Shown here: piece by piece, positions 47,732 to 57,703 of the stretch | Numbering within the stretch: position 1 is the first letter of the stretch | Layout: each line of letters opens with the position of its first letter | Origin: Chiayiivirga sp. | GTDB lineage: Bacteria > Pseudomonadota > Gammaproteobacteria > Xanthomonadales > Xanthomonadaceae | Direction: 5' to 3' | Length of the DNA stretch: 64,000 nt | Assembly (NCBI GenBank): GCA_022647565.1 | Contig: JALCLA010000005.1 | Location: 62,001-126,000, forward strand | Notes under the pieces: generated by a model | Told to the model about the DNA's origin: nothing | Database searches by the model: none | Seen by the model: the letters and a program-made list of their open reading frames with translations, nothing else | Made by a program: the position numbers and the translations under genes

Positions 47732-49570
47732 ATGGGGACGTGGATGCGCCGAACCCTGTGCGTGCTGGCCGCGCTGGCCGGTGCCGGCGGTACCGGGCAC
47801 GCCGTGGCGCAAGGCGCGGGGACGCCGCTCTTCGCCGATGGATTCGAGAACACCCTCGATATCGTGGCGAGCGATGCCGAGGCGGCGCGCTTCCTGGCGC
47901 AGGCCACGTTCGGGCCCACGCTGGCCGACATCGCCTACCTGCGTCAGGTCGGCTACCGGACCTGGCTGGACCAGCAGTTCGCCTTGCCGGCCTCCACCCA
48001 GGCACCGTACCTGGACTGGGTGCAGTCGCTCGGCACCGACAACGTCACCGATGGCACCCGCCTCGAAATCTGGACGATCAATGCACTCGGCACGCCCGAT
48101 CCGAGTCGCGGCCAGGTGGCGCCGCGCGACCAGTTGCGCCAGCGCGTCGCCTTCGCCTGGAGCCAGGTGTTCGTGGTCTCGGCGCTCAATGGCACCCTGA
48201 TCTACGAGCCCTGGGCGCTGGCGGACTGGAACGACATGCTGGCCGAAGGTGCGTTCGGCAACTACCGCGACCTGCTGCGCGAGGTGACCTTGCACGGGGC
48301 GATGGGGGTGTACCTGAGCCACCTCCAGAATCGCAAGCAGGACCTGGCGTTGAACATCCGCCCCGACGAGAACTATGCGCGCGAAGTGATGCAGCTGTTT
48401 TCGATCGGGCTGGTGCATCTGAATCCCGATGGCAGCGTGCTCGATGGCGATCTCGGCACCCCCGGCGTGCAGCCGGTGCCGACCTATGACCAGGCCACGG
48501 TGCGTGGTTTCGCCGCCGTGTTCACCGGCTGGAACTGGAACAACACCGGCTGCGGCGTCAACGGTCATGTCTGCTGCAACGCGCAGAGCTACGGCAATTG
48601 CGGGCCGATTGGCGAAGCCAGCCACGACAAGCTCGCCTGGCGCCTGCCGATGCAGCCGATCGAGGCCTTCCACGACAACACCAGCGCCAAACAGCTGCTC
48701 GACTACCCCGGGGTCTCCCTGCCCGGCGGCCTGCTGGCGGCTGGCGGCAATGCGACGCAGGAACTGGAAGCCGCGCTCGACAACCTCTTCCACCATCCCA
48801 ACGTCGGACCGTTCCTCGCCCTGCGCCTGATCCAGCGCCTCGTCACCAGCAACCCGACGCCGGCCTACGTCGGGCGCGTCGCCGCGGCCTTCGATGACAA
48901 CGGCCAGGGCGTGCGCGGCGACCTCAAGGCCATGGTGCGCGCCACCTTGATGGACCCCGAGGCGCGCACCGGGCATCTGGCCCGGCCCACCGCCTTCGGC
49001 AAGCTGCGCGAGCCCCTGCTTCGCACCACGCACCTGTGGCGTGCCCTCGGAGCACGTTCGGAAGGCGGGCGGATCAAGACCCTGGAACCGTGGCCGCCGA
49101 TCCAGGACTGGTACGGGCAAGGCCCGTTGCGGTCGCCATCGGTGTTCAATTTCTATCGCCCGGACTTCAGACCGCTGGGCGAAGTCGCCAACGCCGGCCT
49201 GCTCGCACCCGAGTTCCAGATCCTCACCGATTCCACCGCGGTCGATACCGCGAACCGGCTGTTCAGCCTGGCGTTCTGCTGGTGGTCGGCACCGGGCGAA
49301 CCCTTCGGCGGCAGTTGCTGGAGCCAGGGCGACGCGGTACTGCATCTGGATACCGCGCGCGACATGCCGCTGGCCGCCAGCAATATCGCGGGCCTGATCG
49401 ATCGCTACGACCTGCTGTTCCTGTCCGGGCAGATGTCGGGCGCGATGCGGACCGTGCTGACGCAGCGCCTCCAGGCGGTCGACGGGGATGCCGATACCCG
49501 CGCCCGCCGCCGCATCCAGCACGCGCTCTACCTGATCCTCAATTCGCCCGAATACGCGATCCAGAAGTGA
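47732..49570 (+). CDS. DUF1800 domain-containing protein
   Basis: A 612-residue exported protein (signal peptide VLAALAGAGGTGHAVA). DUF1800 features run from AARFLAQATFGPTLADIAYLR to the end, including DQLRQRVAFAWSQVFVVS, PDENYAREVMQLFSIGL, FAAVFTGWNW, LRLIQRLVTSNPTPAYVGRV and SPSVFNFYRPDF. The family is often paired with a DUF1501 gene, as here, and its biochemical role is unknown. ATG 47732 has GGAAG nine bases upstream. The next gene's ribosome site (GAGG) overlaps its stop, implying co-translation. Confidence 0.9.
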   Translation: MGTWMRRTLCVLAALAGAGGTGHAVAQGAGTPLFADGFENTLDIVASDAEAARFLAQATFGPTLADIAYLRQVGYRTWLDQQFALPASTQAPYLDWVQSLGTDNVTDGTRLEIWTINALGTPDPSRGQVAPRDQLRQRVAFAWSQVFVVSALNGTLIYEPWALADWNDMLAEGAFGNYRDLLREVTLHGAMGVYLSHLQNRKQDLALNIRPDENYAREVMQLFSIGLVHLNPDGSVLDGDLGTPGVQPVPTYDQATVRGFAAVFTGWNWNNTGCGVNGHVCCNAQSYGNCGPIGEASHDKLAWRLPMQPIEAFHDNTSAKQLLDYPGVSLPGGLLAAGGNATQELEAALDNLFHHPNVGPFLALRLIQRLVTSNPTPAYVGRVAAAFDDNGQGVRGDLKAMVRATLMDPEARTGHLARPTAFGKLREPLLRTTHLWRALGARSEGGRIKTLEPWPPIQDWYGQGPLRSPSVFNFYRPDFRPLGEVANAGLLAPEFQILTDSTAVDTANRLFSLAFCWWSAPGEPFGGSCWSQGDAVLHLDTARDMPLAASNIAGLIDRYDLLFLSGQMSGAMRTVLTQRLQAVDGDADTRARRRIQHALYLILNSPEYAIQK

Positions 49571-49575
49571 GGCCC

Positions 49576-50997
49576 ATGCACACCGACCGTCGCCGCTTCC
49601 TCCGTTCCAGCCTCGCCGCGGCGCTGGGCGGCGTCGGGCTGTACAGCGCCCTGGGCAACCTCAAGGTGCTGGCGGCCGCGGCCCAGCCGCAAGGCGGCAG
49701 CGACGATTACCGCGCCCTGGTGTGCGTATTCCTGTTCGGCGGCAACGACAGCTTCAACAGCGTGATGCCGCACAGCACGACCCACTATGCCGACTACCGC
49801 GGTTCGCGCCAGCAAGGCATCGGCAGTGGCGGGCTGGCGTTCGAGCAAGCCCAGATCGTGGCGCAGTCGCTCTCGCCCTTGGGCGATGGCCTGCCGGGCG
49901 ATGGCGGCAGCTACGGCCTGCATCCTTCGCTGGCCGGCTTGCGCAGCCTGTTCAACGATGGCAAGGCCGCGATCGTGGCGAACGTGGGAACCTTGCTGCA
50001 TCCGGTCACACGCGCGCAGTACCAGGCCGGCACCGTGCCGGTACCGCCGGGCTTGTTCTCGCACTCGGACCAGTCGGTGTTCTGGCAGACCTCGCGTCCC
50101 GACAACGCCAATGCCAACGGCTGGGGCGGGCGCGTCGCCGATCTGTTGCACGGCCAGAACCCGGGCGTGATTCCGATGGCGATATCGCTGGCCGGAAACA
50201 ATCCGTTCCAGCGCGGCGCCATCACCAGCTCCTACGGCATGAATCCGGGCGGCATCGGGGCGATGAGCTATCTGGGCGATGGCCCGGAGTCCTGGGTGAT
50301 TGGCGCCGGCAACGAGGACATCGCGGCGTACGAGGCGCTGGTGGCGCAGGGCGCGCGCACCCATCTGCTGGAGCGCGCCTTTGCCGACGCCAACCGGCGC
50401 GCGATCGACGCCTACGAAATCCTCGGCAGCGCGCTTTCCGGCCAGGCCCCGCCGGCCACCGTGTTCCCGGGGACCTCGCTCGGCGAACAACTGGCCATGG
50501 TGGCGAGGCTGATCCAGGTGCGTCAGACCCTGGGCATGCGCCGACAGGTGTACTTCTGCGCCGTCGGCAACTACGACACGCACAGCTTCCAGGTGGATCA
50601 ACAGGCCTACAACCTGAGCGAAGTGTCGGACGCCATCGTCGCGTTCCACGCAGCGACGGTGGAACTGGGCATCGCCGACAAGGTGACCACCTTCACTGCG
50701 TCGGATTTCGGCCGCACCCTGGGAATCAACGGCGATGGCACCGACCACGGCTGGGGCGGGCATCATTTCGTCGTGGGCAACGCGGTACGCGGGCAGCGCT
50801 TCTACGGCAAGATGCCGTCGCTGCGCGCCGACGACAACCCGGACGAAACCGGCTACGGCCAGATCATCCCCACCACCTCGGTGGACCAGTACGCCGCCAC
50901 GCTCGCGCGCTGGCTCGGCGTGGGCCAGGGCGATATCGCCGACATCTTCCCGAGCCTGTCGCGTTTCGACACGCCCGATCTGGGATTCCTCGCCTGA
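49576..50997 (+). CDS. DUF1501 domain-containing protein (Tat-exported)
   Basis: A 473-residue protein starting MHTDRRRFLRSSLAAALGG. The DRRRFL near-twin-arginine motif followed by a hydrophobic stretch suggests Tat export. DUF1501 signatures are LVCVFLFGGNDSFNSVMP, GLHPSLAGLRSLFNDGKAAIVANVGTL, VGNYDTHSFQ and TASDFGRTLGINGDGTDHGWGGHHFVVG, which resemble alkaline-phosphatase/sulfatase metal sites. It begins five bases after the DUF1800 stop. Function is unknown; the pair is widespread in Proteobacteria, Planctomycetes and others. Confidence 0.9.
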   Translation: MHTDRRRFLRSSLAAALGGVGLYSALGNLKVLAAAAQPQGGSDDYRALVCVFLFGGNDSFNSVMPHSTTHYADYRGSRQQGIGSGGLAFEQAQIVAQSLSPLGDGLPGDGGSYGLHPSLAGLRSLFNDGKAAIVANVGTLLHPVTRAQYQAGTVPVPPGLFSHSDQSVFWQTSRPDNANANGWGGRVADLLHGQNPGVIPMAISLAGNNPFQRGAITSSYGMNPGGIGAMSYLGDGPESWVIGAGNEDIAAYEALVAQGARTHLLERAFADANRRAIDAYEILGSALSGQAPPATVFPGTSLGEQLAMVARLIQVRQTLGMRRQVYFCAVGNYDTHSFQVDQQAYNLSEVSDAIVAFHAATVELGIADKVTTFTASDFGRTLGINGDGTDHGWGGHHFVVGNAVRGQRFYGKMPSLRADDNPDETGYGQIIPTTSVDQYAATLARWLGVGQGDIADIFPSLSRFDTPDLGFLA

Positions 50998-51002
50998 GCC
51001 GA

Positions 51003-52154
51003 TCAGGGCAGGAAGGCACCCATCACGTCGTTGAGGAAGCGCCGGCCGAACTCGGTCGGTCGGACCTGTTCGCCGTCGCGTTCCAGCCAGTCGCGGGCAA
51101 TGCATTGCGCCAGCGTCGCGGCAATGGCGTCGCGTGACAGGCCGGTGCGCGCCTCGAACAGGGACAGGTCGAAGCCTTCGTTCAGGCGCAATGCGTTCAA
51201 CATGAACTCGAAGGGGCGATGGCTCGTCGCGATGCGTTCGTCGCCGCCGATGCGTTCCGCGCTCGCGGCCCTGGCGAGGTAGTCACGCGGTTGCTTGATC
51301 TTCCAGCGTCGCAGGATGCCTTCCTCGGTCGGCAAGGTGAGCTTGCCGTGCGCGCCGGCACCGATGCCGAGGTAGTCACCGAAGCGCCAGTAGTTGAGGT
51401 TGTGCGCGCATTGCCGCTCCGGCTGCGCGTACGCCGACACTTCGTATTGCGCGAAGCCGGCGCTGGCCATCGCGGCTTGACAGGCTTCCTGCATGTCCCA
51501 GGCGATGTCGTCTTCAGGAATGCCCGGCGGTGGTTTCGCGGCGAAGATCGTGTTGGGTTCGAGCGTGAGTTGGTAGTGACTCAAATGCGCCGGTTGCAGC
51601 GCGATCGCGCGTTCCACATCGTGCAGCGCCATCGAAAGGGTCTGCTGCGGCAACGCGTACATCAGGTCGAGATTGAGATTGAACAGGCCCGCATCCTGCG
51701 CCAGCTTCACCGCGGTTTCGGCCTGCGCGCTGTCGTGGATGCGGCCCAGGCGCTGCAGGCAGGCGTCGTCGAAACTCTGGATGCCGAAGCTGATGCGGTT
51801 CACGCCGGCGCGCCGATAAGCCTCGAAGCGATCATGTTCGACCGTGCCCGGATTGGTCTCGAGCGTCACTTCCAGGCCGGGACGAAAACTCAGGCGCGCA
51901 GCACAGCCGTCGAGGATGCGTGCGATGGAGTCGGCCGAGAACAGGCTGGGCGTGCCGCCGCCGAAGAACACGCTGGTGACCGGCCGGCCCCACACCAGCG
52001 GCAAGTCCTGTTCCAGATCCGCCAGCAGCGCGGCCACGTACTCTTCCTGCGGCAAGGCCTCGGGCCGGTTGTGCGAGTTGAAGTCGCAATACGGGCACTT
52101 CTTCACGCACCAGGGGATATGGATGTAGAGCGCGAGCGGCGGCAGGCTGAGCAT
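51003..52154 (-). CDS. hemW: Radical SAM heme chaperone HemW
   Basis: HemW binds heme and SAM and delivers heme to target proteins; it was earlier misannotated as HemN. The 383-residue protein has CVKKCPYCDF (CxxxCxxC then Phe, the HemW rather than HemN variant) at about residues 16-25, GGGTPS, the ETNPGTVEHD stretch and the C-terminal HemN_C domain (RPFEFMLNALRLNEGF). ATG 52154 matches the family start; upstream in-frame ATGs at 52244 and 52196 are not conserved. It is convergent with DUF1501 and divergent from an ABC permease. Confidence 0.94.
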   Translation of the reverse strand: MLSLPPLALYIHIPWCVKKCPYCDFNSHNRPEALPQEEYVAALLADLEQDLPLVWGRPVTSVFFGGGTPSLFSADSIARILDGCAARLSFRPGLEVTLETNPGTVEHDRFEAYRRAGVNRISFGIQSFDDACLQRLGRIHDSAQAETAVKLAQDAGLFNLNLDLMYALPQQTLSMALHDVERAIALQPAHLSHYQLTLEPNTIFAAKPPPGIPEDDIAWDMQEACQAAMASAGFAQYEVSAYAQPERQCAHNLNYWRFGDYLGIGAGAHGKLTLPTEEGILRRWKIKQPRDYLARAASAERIGGDERIATSHRPFEFMLNALRLNEGFDLSLFEARTGLSRDAIAATLAQCIARDWLERDGEQVRPTEFGRRFLNDVMGAFLP

Positions 52155-52242
52155 GCGCCATTGTCGCTTGAACCGACCGCGGCGCGAGCATGACATCGGT
52201 GGACGCGGAACTTGCGGCGCGCACGCGCGGTCAGGGCGGGGC

Positions 52243-53322
52243 ATGTTCGCGACCCGGTTCGATCCCTACGCCGCGCAGATCCGACTCGTCCTGGCCAATC
52301 GCTGGGCCGAGGCGCAAGCACGACGCACGGAACTGATCGTGCATGCGCTGATCGGCAGCGCGATCGCCGGCTTGCTCCTGATCCTGCTGGTGCGGCAGCG
52401 CGAGGCCATCGCGGCGCTCGTCGCCTGGGGCGTGCAACACCATGCAATGACACTGGGTGGGCTCATGCTGTTTGCCTTGGTGCTGGATCAGCGAGCCGCG
52501 CGTCGCACGCATGCGCAGCGACTGCAGCGCGACTGGTTGGCGGCGCAGCCGGTGTCGCCTACGGTGCGACGGCGGCGACGGCGGCTCGTGTCGATCACGC
52601 GCGCCGCCGGACAAGGCATGGTGCTGCTGCTCGGCCTGTGGCTTGCGCAACTGGGGTGGGCCGGCGTGGCGTGGCTTGCGGCCGGCGTGTTGGCGGCAGC
52701 GCTGCTGGCGAGCGTGCTGCCGGATTCCCTGTCATCGCACCTGAGGCCGAGCGCACGCGAGACGCCTTTCGCGCCGCGTGGGCGCGGCAGTTTCTGGTGT
52801 TGGCAGTGGATCGAAGCCGGTGCCAGTCTCGCGCCGCGGCGGCTGGCCTGGGCCTTGTTGGCCTTGCTGCTGGTGCCGCGCGGGGCGCTGTTGATGGCCG
52901 GGCTCGGTCTGGTGCTGGTGGCGCTGACCACCGCGGCGACGGCGTGGCAGCGCAGTCTGGGCGTGATCCCCGCTGCGCACCGCTGGATCGCACCGCAGCC
53001 GGTGTCCGCGTGGCGCTGGTTGCGCGCTTGCGTGGGCATGCCCTTGCTGTTGCTGGGCGGTGTCGTGCTGGCGCTGGTGGCGCTGACCCTGGCGCTGGGC
53101 AGCCCGAGCCTCGCACTTGTCCTGGCGCTGGGGCTGATCGGTTTCGGCACGCTGCAACTGGCGGTGCAGATCAGCGAGCGCCGCACCCCGCGGCGCGCGC
53201 CGTGGATGTTCGCGATGCAGGCCATGCTGCTCGCCGCCGTCGCGCAATCACTGCCGCCGCTGGCGCTGCCACTGTGGCTGCTGCAATTGATCTGGCTGAC
53301 ACGAAGGAACTCGCATCGATGA
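52243..53322 (+). CDS. ABC transporter membrane component, hypothetical
   Basis: A 359-residue protein with about eight hydrophobic helices (LIVHALIGSAIAGLLLILLV near residues 32-52, then groups at about 120-160 and 200-345) and an Arg-rich loop (TVRRRRRRLVSI). It shares no strong family motif that I recognise, but its four-base overlap (ATGA) with an ATPase gene marks it as the permease of that exporter. ATG 52243 has AGGGCGGGG upstream. Substrate is unknown. Confidence 0.7.
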   Translation: MFATRFDPYAAQIRLVLANRWAEAQARRTELIVHALIGSAIAGLLLILLVRQREAIAALVAWGVQHHAMTLGGLMLFALVLDQRAARRTHAQRLQRDWLAAQPVSPTVRRRRRRLVSITRAAGQGMVLLLGLWLAQLGWAGVAWLAAGVLAAALLASVLPDSLSSHLRPSARETPFAPRGRGSFWCWQWIEAGASLAPRRLAWALLALLLVPRGALLMAGLGLVLVALTTAATAWQRSLGVIPAAHRWIAPQPVSAWRWLRACVGMPLLLLGGVVLALVALTLALGSPSLALVLALGLIGFGTLQLAVQISERRTPRRAPWMFAMQAMLLAAVAQSLPPLALPLWLLQLIWLTRRNSHR

Positions 53323-54071
53323 GTCCACGCCTGGAAGTGCGCGACCTGCATCTGTCCTTCTCCGGACGCCCGGTGCTGGCCGGCGTCGACTTCACCCTGC
53401 ACAGCGGCGAATTCGCCGGTCTGATCGGCCCCAACGGTACCGGCAAGAGCAGCTTGCTGCGTGCGATCGCAGGCAACGAGGTGGTGAGCCGCGGCCAGGT
53501 CATCATCGACGGCCATGATCTGACGGTGCAGCCCGTCGCCGCTCGCGCGGCGCTGGGCTACGCGGTGGAGCCCGAACGCATTCCGGCGCTGCTGAGCGGT
53601 CGGCAATGCGTCGAGTTGATCGCGCGTCTGCGCGAACAGGACGCGAGCCTGGGCGCGAGCTGGGATCTGTGCCGGCGCCTGGCCTTGTCGCCGTGGCTCG
53701 ATCACCCGGTGCACACCTATTCGCTCGGCACGCGACAGAAACTCGCGGTGGTGCTGGCCCTCGTCGGCGCGCCGAGCGTGATCGTGCTGGACGAAGTCCT
53801 GAACGGCCTCGACCCGCTTGCCGCGTTCGCGTTGAAGCAGGAATTGCGCACGCATGCTGATCGCGGCGCAGCCATCCTGCTCGCCACGCACGGACTGGAA
53901 GTGGCCGAACGCTTCCTCGACCGCGCCTTGCTGCTGCTCGACGGCCGCATCGCCGCCGATTGGGATGCGGCCGCGCTGGCCGACTTCCGCGCCGACCCCG
54001 AAGGCGGCCTGGAGCATGCGGTGGTACAGCGTTTGCGCGATGACGGCACATCCCGGTCCGCGGCTTGTTAG
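53319..54071 (+). CDS. ABC transporter ATP-binding protein
   Basis: A 250-residue nucleotide-binding domain: Walker A GPNGTGKSS (about 36-44), signature-like YSLGTRQKL (C-loop variant of LSGGQ), Walker B VIVLDEVLNGLDP and H-loop ATHGLE. It is coupled to the upstream membrane protein by ATGA overlap. Sequence resembles exporter-type ABC ATPases such as those of ABC-2 systems. The C-loop deviates from LSGGQ, as in several ABC-2 members. Confidence 0.9.
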   Translation: MSPRLEVRDLHLSFSGRPVLAGVDFTLHSGEFAGLIGPNGTGKSSLLRAIAGNEVVSRGQVIIDGHDLTVQPVAARAALGYAVEPERIPALLSGRQCVELIARLREQDASLGASWDLCRRLALSPWLDHPVHTYSLGTRQKLAVVLALVGAPSVIVLDEVLNGLDPLAAFALKQELRTHADRGAAILLATHGLEVAERFLDRALLLLDGRIAADWDAAALADFRADPEGGLEHAVVQRLRDDGTSRSAAC

Positions 54072-54153
54072 AATCCACGCTCTAAACGCCGGCACGAAGC
54101 CAGCCCAGACAAGTACTTGCCGGCGCCCCCTCGTGGGCGCGAAAGGACAGCCC

Positions 54154-56835
54154 ATGAACCCGCTGCACGACCTGCTCAACCAGGACCTTGACCCGACCGA
54201 AACCCGGGAGTGGACCGATGCGCTCAAGTCGGTGCTTGCCGCCGATGGGCCGGATCGCGCGCACTACCTGCTGCAGCGCATGGTGGACCACACCCGCCAG
54301 GCCGGGGCGCACCTGCCGTTTGCGCCGACCACGGAGTACATCAACAGCATTCCCGCGCACCTGGAGGCGAAGTCGCCGGGCGATGCCGCGATGGAATGGC
54401 GGATCCGTTCGATCATCCGCTGGAACGCGCTGGCGATGGTGGTGCGGGCCAACCGCAAGCCGGGCGAACTGGGCGGGCATATCGCGTCCTTCGCGTCGAG
54501 CGCCACGCTCTACGACGTGGGCTTCAACCACTTCTGGCGCGCGCCCAGCGCCGAGCATCCGGGCGACCTGCTCTACATCCAGGGACATTCCTCGCCTGGC
54601 ATCTATGCACGCGCCTTCCTTGAAGGCCGACTGAGCGAGTCGCAGCTCGACAACTTCCGCATGGAAGTGGACGGCAAGGGCATCAGTTCGTATCCGCATC
54701 CGTGGTTGATGCCGGATTTCTGGCAGACCCCGACGGTGTCGATGGGCCTGGGACCGATCAGCGCGATCTATCAGGCGCGCAACTGGAAGTATCTGGAAGG
54801 CCGCGGCCTGATGCCCAAGACCGACCGCAAGGTCTGGTGCTTCATGGGCGACGGCGAGTGTGATGAGCCCGAGTCGCTGGGCGCGATCGCGCTGGCCGGA
54901 CGCGAGGGTCTCGACAACCTGTGCTTCGTGATCAACTGCAACCTGCAGCGCCTCGACGGGCCGGTGCGCGGCAACGGCAAGATTATCCAGGAGCTGGAAG
55001 GCTCGTTCCGCGGCGCCGGCTGGAACGTGATCAAGACGGTCTGGGGAAGCTACTGGGATCCGCTGCTGGCGCGCGACACCAGCGGCAAGCTCAAGCAGCT
55101 GATGATGGAAACCGTCGATGGCGAGTACCAGAACTGCAAAGCCTTCGGCGGCAAGTACACGCGCGAGCATTTCTTCGGCAAGTATCCGGAAACCGCGGCG
55201 CTGGTGGCCAACCTCAGCGACGAGGACATCTGGCGCCTGAATCGCGGCGGGCACGATCCGCACAAGGTGTATGCGGCCTATGCGGCGGCGACGGCATTGA
55301 AGGGCCAGCCCACCGTGATCCTGGCCAAGACGGTGAAGGGTTACGGCATGGGGACGGCGGGCGAATCGCTCAATCCCACGCACCAGACCAAGAAGCTGGA
55401 CGATGACGCCGTGCGCGCGTTCCGCGACCGCTTCAACATCCCGGTGCCGGACGACAAGCTGGCCGAGGTGCCGTTCTATCATCCGGGCGAGAACTCGCCG
55501 GAAGTGCAATACCTCAAGGAGCGCCGCGCTGCGCTCGGTGGCGCGCTGCCGCAGCGCCGCCGCAAGAGCGCCTCGCTCGTGGTGCCGGAGCTGCCGGTGT
55601 TCGAGCGCCTGCTGAAATCCAGCGGCGAACGCGAGATCAGCACCACCATGGCCTTCGTGCAGGCGCTGAACATGATTCTGCGCGACAAGGTCGTCGGTCC
55701 GCGCGTGGTGCCGATCGTGGCCGACGAGGCCCGCACCTTCGGCATGGAAGGCCTGTTCCGCCAGATCGGCATCTACGCGCCGCAGGGTCAGAAGTACAAG
55801 CCGGTGGATCGCGACCAGCTCATGTACTACCGCGAGGATTCGGCCGGGCAGGTGCTGGAGGAAGGCATCACCGAGTGCGGCGCGTTCTCGTCCTGGATGG
55901 CGGCAGCCACGAGCTACAGCACCAACGACCTGCCGATGTTGCCGTTCTACATCTACTACTCGATGTTCGGCTTCCAGCGCATCGGCGACAGCGCCTGGCA
56001 AGCGGCCGACATGCGCGCGCGCGGCTTCCTGCTCGGTGCCACGGCGGGACGCACCACGCTCAACGGCGAAGGCCTGCAGCACGAGGACGGCCATTCGCAC
56101 CTGCTTGCGGGCGCGATTCCCAACTGCCGCGCCTATGATCCGACCTTCGCCTTCGAGGTGGCGGTGATCCTGCAGTACGGCATGCAGCGCATGCTCACCG
56201 AGCAGGTCGACGAGTACTACTACCTCACCCTGATGAACGAGAACTACACCCATCCGGACATGCCGGCGGGGGCGGCGGAAGGCATCATCAAGGGCATGTA
56301 CTTGCTCACCGACGCTGGCAAGCCGAAGAAGGGCGAGTTGCGCGTGCAACTGCTGGGCTCGGGCACGATCCTGCGCGAGTGCATTGCAGCGGCGGAGCTG
56401 CTGCAAAAGGAGTTCGGCGTCGTGGCCGATATCTGGAGCTGCCCGAGCTTCACCGAGTTGCGCCGTGACGGTTTCGACGCCGAGCGCTGGAACCGCCTGC
56501 ACCCGGAAGCCAAGACCCCGCGCATCGCGCACGTCACGCAGTTGCTCGAAGGCCGCAGCGGCCCGGCCATCGCCGCAACGGATTACGTGCGTGCCTATGC
56601 CGACCAGATCCGTGCCTTCGTGCCGATGCGCTACAGCGTACTCGGCACCGATGGCTTCGGTCGCAGCGACACGCGCCAGAACCTGCGCCGCTTCTTCGAG
56701 GTCGACCGCCACTACATCGCGCACGCCGCCATCGCGGCGTTGGCGCAGGACGGCAAGATGAACGCGAAGGACGTGGCGCGCGCGATCAAGGCCTTCAGGA
56801 TCGATCCGGAGAAGGCGAACCCGGTGGGGGTGTGA
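54154..56835 (+). CDS. aceE: Pyruvate dehydrogenase E1 component, homodimeric type
   Basis: AceE decarboxylates pyruvate with thiamine diphosphate and passes the acetyl group to AceF. The 893-residue protein (E. coli 887) has the TPP motif GDGECDEPESLGAI ending NCNLQRLDGP, the transketolase-like middle domain (ADEARTFGMEGLFRQIGIYAPQGQ) and the C-terminal domain (YSVLGTDGFGRSDTR). ATG 54154 follows GAAAGGA. aceF and lpd are not in the window, so the complex is not encoded as one operon here. Upstream is an unrelated ABC exporter. Confidence 0.97.
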   Translation: MNPLHDLLNQDLDPTETREWTDALKSVLAADGPDRAHYLLQRMVDHTRQAGAHLPFAPTTEYINSIPAHLEAKSPGDAAMEWRIRSIIRWNALAMVVRANRKPGELGGHIASFASSATLYDVGFNHFWRAPSAEHPGDLLYIQGHSSPGIYARAFLEGRLSESQLDNFRMEVDGKGISSYPHPWLMPDFWQTPTVSMGLGPISAIYQARNWKYLEGRGLMPKTDRKVWCFMGDGECDEPESLGAIALAGREGLDNLCFVINCNLQRLDGPVRGNGKIIQELEGSFRGAGWNVIKTVWGSYWDPLLARDTSGKLKQLMMETVDGEYQNCKAFGGKYTREHFFGKYPETAALVANLSDEDIWRLNRGGHDPHKVYAAYAAATALKGQPTVILAKTVKGYGMGTAGESLNPTHQTKKLDDDAVRAFRDRFNIPVPDDKLAEVPFYHPGENSPEVQYLKERRAALGGALPQRRRKSASLVVPELPVFERLLKSSGEREISTTMAFVQALNMILRDKVVGPRVVPIVADEARTFGMEGLFRQIGIYAPQGQKYKPVDRDQLMYYREDSAGQVLEEGITECGAFSSWMAAATSYSTNDLPMLPFYIYYSMFGFQRIGDSAWQAADMRARGFLLGATAGRTTLNGEGLQHEDGHSHLLAGAIPNCRAYDPTFAFEVAVILQYGMQRMLTEQVDEYYYLTLMNENYTHPDMPAGAAEGIIKGMYLLTDAGKPKKGELRVQLLGSGTILRECIAAAELLQKEFGVVADIWSCPSFTELRRDGFDAERWNRLHPEAKTPRIAHVTQLLEGRSGPAIAATDYVRAYADQIRAFVPMRYSVLGTDGFGRSDTRQNLRRFFEVDRHYIAHAAIAALAQDGKMNAKDVARAIKAFRIDPEKANPVGV

Positions 56836-56931
56836 GTTGCCGTGCATCACCCTGCCCGGGGTGATGCGCCGTGGCCGCCGCGCGGTGTCGCCGGCGTCAC
56901 ATTGCGCCCCGCGTCCGGCCTTGGTGCCGCC

Positions 56932-57657
56932 ATGACCCAGACCCGCGTGTCCCACGACTGCCCGCGTTGCCACGCCTCGGCCCGGCCCGAGCGGCTGAGC
57001 CTGCGCTACCTGCTGGCGCGGGTGCGGGAAGAAGCCTTCGGCAGCGAGCGCGGATTCGCACGCACGGTCTGGGCCCTGTTCGCCGCGCCGCAGCGCGTGG
57101 TCGAAGCCTTCCTGCACGATACCGACCGGCGTTACTTCGGCCCGATCAAGTATTTCCTCGTAGCCACCGCGCTTTCGATCCTGTTGATGCCGATGGTGCC
57201 GCTGTTCGACGGGATGATCGCGAATGCGCTGGAGAGGGACCGCGTGTTCGCGACCGGCGTCGCGGCGGCCTGGGTGGCGGAATGGAACGGGCTGCTGTAC
57301 GCACCCTTGCTGGTGATGCTGGCGGTCACGACGCGCCTGCTGTTCCGCGCGCGCGGGCTCAACTTGGCCGAGCACCTCGTGGTGGCAACGTATGCCTGGG
57401 CCCAGATGCTGCTGGTCAGCATGCTCGCGTTCGGGCTGGCGAGCGCGCTCAAGTCGGTCGGCATCAAGGGCGCCTGGCTCTTGCCGCTGCTGCTGGCCTC
57501 CACTGCCTACTGGTGCTGGTTCGCCGTTCGCGTGTTCGCGGTACGCCACTGGGCCGATGCGGTGCGCACCCTGATCACCCTGCCCACGGCGCTGGTCTTC
57601 TATTTCTTCGCGATCCTGATCGCGCTTGCCGGCCTGCGGGTGTTGATCGCGCCCTGA
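56932..57657 (+). CDS. DUF3667 family membrane protein, short form
   Basis: A 241-residue protein. It starts with a half zinc ribbon (CPRCH) and then the DUF3667-like segment with RYFGPIKYFLVATALSILLMP. Five hydrophobic helices follow. Compared with the copy at 10646-11812 it lacks the second CxxC pair and the long charged insert. ATG 56932 was chosen because it begins the conserved part. It sits between aceE and an AraC regulator with no obvious functional link. Confidence 0.7.
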   Translation: MTQTRVSHDCPRCHASARPERLSLRYLLARVREEAFGSERGFARTVWALFAAPQRVVEAFLHDTDRRYFGPIKYFLVATALSILLMPMVPLFDGMIANALERDRVFATGVAAAWVAEWNGLLYAPLLVMLAVTTRLLFRARGLNLAEHLVVATYAWAQMLLVSMLAFGLASALKSVGIKGAWLLPLLLASTAYWCWFAVRVFAVRHWADAVRTLITLPTALVFYFFAILIALAGLRVLIAP

Positions 57658-57703
57658 GTCGATGCGGTGCGCACGGTGATCGTCCCGTCGCTGTGGATTG
57701 GCC

